Below, one piece after another: positions 56,985 through 64,000 of a DNA stretch of 64,000 nt; position 1 is the stretch's first letter, and every line of letters begins with the position of its first letter. The notes under the pieces were generated by a model. It was not told the DNA's origin, did no database searches, and saw only the letters and a program-made list of their open reading frames with translations. This stretch comes from Epiperipatus broadwayi (Eukaryota; Onychophora; Udeonychophora; Euonychophora; Peripatidae), in NCBI GenBank assembly GCA_028023455.1, contig JAQFVV010000072.1, positions 2,686,501 through 2,750,500 on the forward strand, written 5' to 3'. Position numbers and translations under genes: made by a program.

Positions 56985-57600
56985 TCAGTAGGCTGTGACC
57001 GACTTATATATTTGATTTTACAGTCAATCAATGACATTTACTTGATCTTAACTTCTAGCTAATGATATCTGGATCACATTTACTCAACAATATTCTTATT
57101 GCTAACTGGGTAGGCTATGGGATGGCTATTGTCATAGTAATATTTTTTGGTTTTACTCTTAGCCAATGGTTTTCATTTAGCCAATCCAAATTAATCTAAG
57201 ATATTGCTCTTTAACTAATAATAGATAAACAAATTTACTGACTAATAATTTGGCTATGGGGTGTCTATTAATATAATAGTATTTTTGATTTTATAATGAG
57301 GTCACTGCCACTAATTTAATCAATCTAGATTAATATAGTATAATAACAATTAGTTAAAAATGATGATGAGTAGGTCACCTTTACTGGCTCGTAGCTGAGG
57401 AGTAAACTAAAATAACTATGAGCAACCTATTGACACAGAAGACTTCTTTGATGTTTTGCTCAGTGCATCAAACTCCATTTGTATCAATCCATATTAATGT
57501 AAGGTCTTACCTCACATTTACTGTCTAATAATAAGGTGAATAACTAAATTGGATATCAGCTAACTATTGAAATAGTAGCATTTTTAAAATGTAGAATCGG
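56985..57600. repeat. Degenerate tandem repeat, about 147-155-bp period
   Basis: TTTACT(G/C) followed by a CTAA-type word recurs at 57079, 57234, 57380 and 57527. Each unit also carries variants of GGCTATGGG(A/G)TG-CTATT, ATAGTA-TATTTTTG and AATC-A-ATTAAT. The units are strongly diverged. Confidence 0.6.
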
Positions 57601-57639
57601 GTCATAAAATTCAAAGCTTATTTGAAAGCTGAAACAAAT

Positions 57640-57730
57640 TTAAAGTTATTTCCAGCTCAAATTCGAACCTAGTCATGTGTATGAAAGTGATATACTAACC
57701 ATTATATTCAAAACCAATGACTCTTATATA
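57640..57730 (-). repeat. tRNA-like sequence (SINE relic)
   Basis: On the minus strand TATAATGGTTAGTATATCAC (A-box region) is followed by CTAGGTTCGAATTTGAGC, a good B box. Stems are decayed, so it is a SINE or tRNA pseudogene rather than a working tRNA. Confidence 0.55.
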
Positions 57731-58129
57731 AAATTTATACATGATTTGTTTTTTTGCATATTTTCATTTTTTCTTCTTCTTTTATTTAAATTTTGAATTT
57801 CTAAAATTGTATTTCTTTTAATTTAATGTTTAATTATTAGGAAAATTAATCCAGCTGACAAAATGTCAAACTGAAATTAAACAATATTTTTTTACAAAAA
57901 TCATTATTTGCAAAAGGTTACCAAAGATGTCTGACTTATTCTTGACATCCACATTCTGAAAAAAAAGTGCTTATTTTAAAGGATTATTTGCCGATCCTTT
58001 CAGTTTGTTTATCAGATTGAATTGTAGCCAATCACAAGTCTGAAATAAAATAAATATTCAAATAGATTTTTTTTAAAAATTAAAAAACCAAATTGATATT
58101 AAGTAGATATTTATTGGGGAAATAGTTTA

Positions 58130-58495
58130 TCTTCAGGAGCTCATAAAAAGTTCAAACAGTGAAAGAGTGAATCCAAAGGTCCAGCGCTCTATCACTGTAT
58201 CAAATCATGCCACGAAAAATAATTATCTGTTTGGTTTGTAGCTTGGGAGTTCATAAAAAGTTCAAGCACCATAAATTTTACGGGCAGGTCATGACCTATA
58301 AACTTTGAGCTCCAAATTCAAGCACTCTCACTATTGCACCAAACCAACGGAAGAAAAAATAATTAAATGATTGGGAATTTGTAAGAATCTCAATAACTAA
58401 AAATAATAGAGACTGAGTTATGATCCATGGAACTTGAGTTCTAGAGCCCATTACTTTACCACTGAGCTAATCTACGCTAGCGTGTAAAAATTAAC
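58130..58495 (-). repeat. Tandem tRNA-like units
   Basis: Three minus-strand units each carry a tRNA-like A box and arm: TTAGCTCAGTGGTAAAGTAA near 58470, TTGGTGCAATAGTGAGAGTG near 58340 and TACAGTGATAGAGCGCTGGA near 58190. Shared spacer words CTTTTTATGA and AATAATTATTTT recur at intervals of about 110-140 bp. Confidence 0.5.
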
Positions 58496-60059
58496 CGATG
58501 CCTTTGAACTAAAGCCTACTTTTTTTTTTACGTTTACTTAAAGTAAAGTTTATTGTACATAAAAAAGTAACCAAGATAAATAATGTTAATATGAGTTGAA
58601 TTACATTAATATATAAAATCAAATAAAAATTACATAGAAGAGAAATTATTATAATTAATATAACCATTAATTAATTGAAAGTAAAATCAGCAATAAAAAA
58701 TCAGACAAGAATATAGGCAAAAAAAATTGTATTGTATTTCCACACCTGAAAAATCCAGGATTTACAATGGCTGCTAATGTGAGTAAACTTGGTGTAGGTG
58801 CGAGCCCAATTTGATATGGGAACGGGATTGTAGATATTTGACATTGGTTTAAAATAAAAATATTTCAAAAACCACCTGGTGAAAAGAATGAAAATATTAA
58901 TTCTAATATAAGGCAATTCAGAGTGAATAAAATCAATAATCAAATGGTTTGAGTTTAGAAGTTTATAAGAAGATTCATCGAAAATTAAGTGCCGAAAGTG
59001 ACAGATTAAATTGCAACGTCAAATATTGAGCTCTGCCACTGGAACAATTAGTGACAATGGAGGTCAATTTGTAAAAAAGTGATGTTCCATAAGAAAGTAT
59101 TCCAAAGTTTTCCGTTTTTATGATATAATGGATGGAAGAGGACAAATAGTCAAGTTCATTTTTTGAAAAGTCACTGGTAGGTATCATTTTGTTTTCTTTT
59201 AATTAACGGATTTCCCTGAAATATAAATATATAATGGTTCACAACTATTACATTGAAGCATTAATAATCACTGATAGATTATTGTTTATGAAATAGAAAA
59301 ATCTGTATAAATATGTGTGCCTTTTCAATACACAATACATGAAGAATCAAATAAAATGAAATGTACTATTTTATAATGATATTCAGACACTGGAATAACT
59401 GTCTTTCTAAATGCTATTAACATAAAAGCATCAGCCATTTATCAAACTGTGAAATAACATAAATCGATCATTTATGTATGTCAGCTATGATCTTTATAAA
59501 GAAGATATGTTTGGTAACATTATATAGGCTGAACCCTAAATTAAATTTAGATGTAAATAAAACCTATTTCAATGGATTCAAACATTCATTTTCTCATGGC
59601 CAAGAAATTGTTTCAAAGATCACATAGAGTTAAAATAATGCTATATTAGTTAATTATTTTATAATCAGTCATTGTATACATGAATTTTACACAGTTGTAA
59701 TGAGATTTGTGACTATTTACTTCTATGAATTATTCCATTCCATTTCTGTGATAAAATATTATTACTCCAAATCTTCAGTTATTGATATTTTTTGTATTCA
59801 GAAATTTTACTAATATGTACAAAATAATTCATATATACATTTGCCTGGAGGGTTGTGATGATGGTATATTAGATGTGATAATATGTTGGACTATTTCCAT
59901 AATTTATCCATAAAACTGAACATATATAAAATTGTAAATTTTATTTAAACTTTTCCAGATACAACAATTGTTAGTAATAATACAAGACAACACAGGTTAA
60001 TAGATTACACAATGTTTCAAATGATATTATACTCCACTCTTCTTCAGGTATCACTCACC
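58496..60059. other. AT-rich DNA, nothing recognised
   Basis: The 80- and 70-codon minus-strand frames at 58701 and 58975 have no motif I recognise. Confidence 0.4.
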
Positions 60060-60165
60060 TGACAAGTGACAATGCTAACATAGGAGTCAATTTTACAGCT
60101 TTAGATTCTCAAATATTGAATTTTAAGGCAACACTCTAACCTACTGAGCTATTCTGTCAAAGGCA
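60060..60165 (-). repeat. tRNA-like sequence (SINE relic)
   Basis: On the minus strand ATAGCTCAGTAGGTTAGAGT is a perfect A-box region, followed by a decayed B region. Related in style to the tandem units at 58 kb. Confidence 0.5.
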
Positions 60166-60339
60166 ACAACAGATAGTAGAAATTTCATATATTTATATTG
60201 AGGTTTGGTTCAAATTCTCCTGAGTCCTTCAAAATTTTTCAACATCAGCTTGTTCTATGTCAATTGTTGTCTATGTATATATATGCTTGCTATTTCATGC
60301 TGGTAAACGTACAAATAGTTAGATATTACACAATTCGTT

Positions 60340-60630
60340 GTTCATCATGTGATCAACATTTCCTATGCTTACACTAGCTGTTAAAGGTTATATGGATCTA
60401 AGATCTAGAGGCAGTGCTCATAGATCCAAGGCTTCTCACTGATGAAAGCCAAAGATGGAAACTAGTCTGTAAATATTGGATAAGTATGCACTAAATGGTA
60501 GTTTTATGCACAAACCTTTCTGAATCAATTGATTACACTGGCTTGCACTGATTGGTACTGCTGTATGAAAAGTTTTGCCTCTGGGTTATCGGTCATGTGT
60601 AAGCATAATGGTTATCTTCTGGATGAATAA
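60340..60630 (+). mobile_element. Hairpin element, family H, copy 4 (diverged)
   Basis: The left outer arm (CATCATGTGATCAAC, CCTATGCTTACAC) pairs with the right end (GTGTAAGCATAATGG). Inner family words TTTTATGCACAAACC, TTGATTACACTGG and GGTACTGCTGTATG are present. It is the most diverged copy and the one that keeps the left outer arm. Confidence 0.6.
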
Positions 60631-60728
60631 ATTACATTATTTTGTGCTTTTCGATTTTCTTAATGGTTTATTATGAATGGCTTATTTTATAGGGCAATGG
60701 TTTTTCTAATTTTGGTAATTTGTTGATT

Positions 60729-60898
<170 letters not shown>

Positions 60899-61081
60899 TA
60901 GAGAGAAGATGAATGCATCAACATCTCTACTAATTATCGATTACTAATAAATAAGTTTAAGTGACTTTTTTGTATTAATAATTATATTTTGCATCATAAA
61001 AACACTAACGGAATGTTCTTTCACCAAAAATTAAATAAGATAGTTTTTTGGACCTAAAATCAATCAAAAATCTTAAATAAC

Positions 61082-62014
61082 ATGGCGTCATATCAGAAAC
61101 ATGGACAAAAAGTTTGCAACAACACAAACGGCAATGAAATGAATTCTACCACTAACACAAAAACTTATGCGAAAGCTGCAAAAACAAATCAGCAGACACA
61201 TAGCACAGAAAAAACTTTAGCACGACCACAGACTGCTAGATTTAGAAAACTAAATCAGGCTAACATCAATAATTTGCACCTAGCGGAAAATAATGAATAA
61301 CCTCCCCCCAGCAATATGGAGTCAGAATGAGGTACAAGAAATTAATATTAATTTCAACAATACAACCCCTAAAAAACTTTTCTCAACATTTAATTTTTTT
61401 TCTCCTAAATCAATAGTATTAGCAGTCATAGATAACAACTTATCTCTCTACAAATTCCCCAGAGAGCTTTTATATGAAGAATTACCAAAAAAGGCGATAT
61501 GGGATACGGTTTCTACTATCGAAGAACATCCTAACTCCCGATACATCGCTATTCAATTCTTTGATGAACACTAATCATCAAAATTCCCAAAATCAAATTA
61601 AAACATTGGGTAGCTATGCGCTTGTATATGTAGATCAAAACCTACAAAATTACTGTACTGGAATAATAAAAAAAATGCTTATTTTGGTTACGATATACAA
61701 GACTTTCAGAAACTAATAAATCCATTCAGGGAAGCTATATATATTAAATAAATGTACTTATGAGACACCCCTATCTCGGTTTCAGCAACAACTTTCAATT
61801 CAAAGTAAAGCTAGAAAACAATATAAACCCAGAAGATATCCCCACCCAGATAGTGGACCAAGATATTCCACTCACCATCTATATAAAAGGGTTAAAACTG
61901 AAATGCTTTGCTTGTGGAGAGTGCAGGCACCTAGCAATCGGCTGCAACACAAAAAAAATCATAAAATCCAACCAAACATGGAAGATCAACGAATCCAAGC
62001 TCTAGGAGCTATTA
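61082..62014 (+). pseudogene. LINE ORF1 (CCHC protein), frameshifted
   Basis: The frame opens at 61082 (AACATGGCGTC; MASYQKHGQKV) and stops at 61298. It continues in the +1 frame at 61293-61574 and returns to the first frame from about 61760. The last part holds a CCHC knuckle CFACGECRHLAIGC (C-x2-C-x4-H-x4-C, near 61904-61945). An RNA-binding ORF1 with a C-terminal knuckle just before an endonuclease ORF is standard LINE layout. At least two frameshifts inactivate it. Its function in a live copy would be to coat the element's RNA. Confidence 0.72.
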
Positions 62015-62620
62015 ATCAAACAAAGAAGGCAGACAACAAGGAAAACAACAATAGTCAATTCTCAACACACACACACACATAACAAAAGAACCAAATATGC
62101 ACCAAAAACAGCTAATATTCCAGATATTTCAATTAAAACAATGAGTAAGATTCAAATCTCAGCCAATAAAAAAACAGTAAAGCAAAAGACTCAGGAGGTC
62201 ACATCAGAAACAACAGCCCCAAATATAATTCAAATCAATAAAACACTGATAAGAGAAAATCACTGAAAGACCAAGCAACCTCATTAAACAGTAATAATGA
62301 AGAAAATATATCTATATCAACACAGATAAGAACAAAAAATAAAATGGAAGCAGAGATCATGCAATCCATCACCCCACCCATGCCATAAATTTTGAAAGCC
62401 AATATAAACCAGAAAAGGAAGCCAGGCCACCCACGAAAAACAAGTAGAGATTCCAAAAAAGCAAAAACACTAGAATGCAAACACCATTACACTAGCTACA
62501 CATCTGAAACAATGGAACCAATAGATGAAGAATTCAAGGGACATTGAAGTTGCATGATAGCAAACACCCATAGCAAGTCTGACTTCTGAGGGTGAACATA
62601 TAAAAAATACCAGCCTTAAT
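62015..62620 (+). other. LINE inter-ORF region, A-rich and decayed
   Basis: A-rich sequence with an (AC)n run near 62070 joins ORF1 to the endonuclease. Stops occur in all frames; minus-strand frames here are shadows. Confidence 0.55.
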
Positions 62621-63353
62621 AAAATTAAGATTGCATCAATCAATGTTCGAGGTTTAAATTCATCCCCCAAAATTAATAAACTAAGAAACTGGATCAAAGA
62701 TATATGACCACACAAAATAGGTTTGCGTGAGACAAAAATTTATGCTGGATCTCAGACTGACCTGGCTAAACAATTGTCTAGAGAAGAATTCTGTGCATGC
62801 TCAAGGGACTCTTCTTCTCCCTTGGCTGGCACCAGTCTCCTAATCACCAGAAATTCACCCTTCACAACATTTAAAATTATTCGCATAAATATGAACTTAT
62901 TAATCACAACTTTCAATCATAAATGTATATCAATTAATGTAATTTTTGTATGCATGCCCTTCCAAAACAACAAGATAGACACCATAATTGCAATCATTAA
63001 TTTAAGGCTAGCTACCACAGCAACTCTATCTGTGCTAATCAGAGATTTTAATACAACATACAAAGACTTCACACAATGCTGGCTTCATAAAATAGCCATG
63101 CCATTACCACATGATGCCATTTCTTTCCACAATGGTTACTTCTCTTCATAAAATAGCCATGCCATTACCACATGATGCCATTTCTTTCCACAATGGTTAC
63201 TTCTCTTCACTAATCGGTCTTAGCTTTTATTCCTCAATACTCTACCACCTAATTTCAATAAAACTAACTCCCACAGCCTTTTCAGATCATTCAGCTCAAA
63301 TAATTACAAACAATTGTGATCAGATACAAACATCAACTCATCCGGTCACATGA
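62621..63353 (+). pseudogene. LINE ORF2 endonuclease domain, broken
   Basis: From 62621 the frame reads KIKIASINVRGLNSS, then WIKDI, a stop, and PHKIGLRETKI. It continues as a 142-codon frame with AGTSLLI, NVIFVCMPFQ and LIRDFN, and ends at 63151. A second frame (63111-63353) carries FSDH. These are the N, E, D-x-N and SDH signature blocks of the apurinic-type endonuclease that nicks target DNA. Breaks are an in-frame TGA near 62705 and the frame-shifting 61-bp duplication at 63083-63204. The reverse transcriptase should follow to the right, probably past the window edge. Confidence 0.8.
63083..63204. repeat. Exact 61-bp tandem duplication inside the LINE endonuclease
   Basis: Units 63083-63143 and 63144-63204, each starting CTTCATAAAATAGCCATGCC, are identical. 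As 61 is not a multiple of 3 it shifts the frame; the coding frame of the first unit continues in the shifted frame after the second. The duplication therefore happened after the element inserted. Confidence 0.92.
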
Positions 63354-64000
63354 ACAATAAGAGTTCTACTCCTAACAGCAACCTCTGAATTTATTTTCTC
63401 CAATGAGATATATAATGCTAAATAAAATCAATACAACAATATCTTGCATTTATTGGTAAATACATCAACTATATACCAATGAAGCAACATCCAACATCAA
63501 AACTTTTATCTCTAGCATACCAGTTACATCAGAGAATAAAGCTATTTAAAAATAAAAAAGGTAAAACAAGCCTTCTCAAACTTCATACTTGGACCAGAGA
63601 TTACATAAGGTGGGCTCAAAGAATTTAAGAAATGGGCCATTGAACCCAAATATTTTGACTTCATAATCAAAATGAATCTAGTTGCCATGCCAACAACACA
63701 TTTTCTATATCATAATTGACTCTATTCATTGATTCCTTCTGGGGGCTGTGTTACTGAGCAGAGGAGACATTAAACCACTCATATATCAGTGTGTGTATCT
63801 AACCCAAACATGACAGATTATTTGTAATACCTACAGAAAGCCTGGTACCATGAACAAAAATGCTTGTTGCTTTCTGGGAAAGATCAATACCCAGTAATAG
63901 AGCAGCTACGTTCATCTTATATGCATACTGGTGCACCATATGCAATTGCTTGATTGGCAAAAACATCACCCATCTACATTTAAAAACAAATTAACACACA
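63354..64000 (+). other. Probable continuation of the decayed LINE
   Basis: No domain could be read with confidence. Composition (A- and C-rich, T-poor on this strand) stays like the LINE upstream until about 63640 and then returns to background. Confidence 0.3.

Noticed and set aside
57640-58495. Functional tRNA genes
   Set aside because: A and B box words are present, but acceptor and anticodon stems do not pair and the units are repeated and decayed.

Overview
The window is nuclear DNA from an animal, most likely an invertebrate. It is very AT-rich (by eye under 30% GC), with no long cellular genes, several tRNA-derived SINE families with target-site duplications, decayed non-LTR (LINE) fragments, long ATT/AAT microsatellites and many long inverted repeats. 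I cannot fix the phylum from sequence alone; a mollusc or another lophotrochozoan is only a guess.

The dominant object is a recent Ty3/Gypsy-class LTR retrotransposon at 35112-47669, on the minus strand. Its two long LTRs (2820 and 2839 bp) are almost identical. It has an intact gag (634 codons) and an intact pol (1096 codons: protease, reverse transcriptase, RNase H, zinc-binding and catalytic integrase, GPF motif). A T TTA AAT heptamer directly abuts the gag stop, and pol lies in the -1 frame, so a programmed -1 frameshift is the natural reading. The LTR appears to have a short U3 (about 0.6 kb) and a very long U5 (about 2.1 kb). A second LTR-like unit with the same layout and matching termini is at 50255-52298 and looks like a solo LTR; a third LTR-like edge is at 28656.

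Layout. 1-20 kb: AT-rich DNA with foldbacks (730-892, 2756-3371, 14115-14415, 15032-15235, 17985-18315), dispersed family A repeats, tRNA-type SINEs and pieces of LINE reverse transcriptase. 20-31.5 kb: patches of higher complexity and GC, holding the only candidates for cellular gene parts. These are a minus-strand ATG inside a YY1-like motif with a splice donor (20113-20191), a TATA box with a short plus-strand first exon (21841-22082), a possible minus-strand 3'-terminal exon with poly(A) signal (27474-27743), and a GC-rich unidentified block (26666-26960). 31.5-35 kb: microsatellites and a 1-kb inverted/direct repeat cluster. 35-47.7 kb: the Gypsy element. 48-56.5 kb: LINE tail, solo LTR, hairpin elements and another LINE fragment. 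57-60.2 kb: degenerate tandem repeats and tRNA-like units. 61.1 kb to the end: the 5' half of a broken LINE (ORF1 with a CCHC knuckle, then an apurinic-type endonuclease) that probably runs out of the window.

The clearest functional system is the Gypsy element. The most unusual repeat is a hairpin family (14.1, 52.7, 53.9 and 60.4 kb) that folds back over most of its length, yet three of four copies are flanked by direct repeats of different lengths (8, 10-13 and 15 bp), more like retroposition than DNA transposition.
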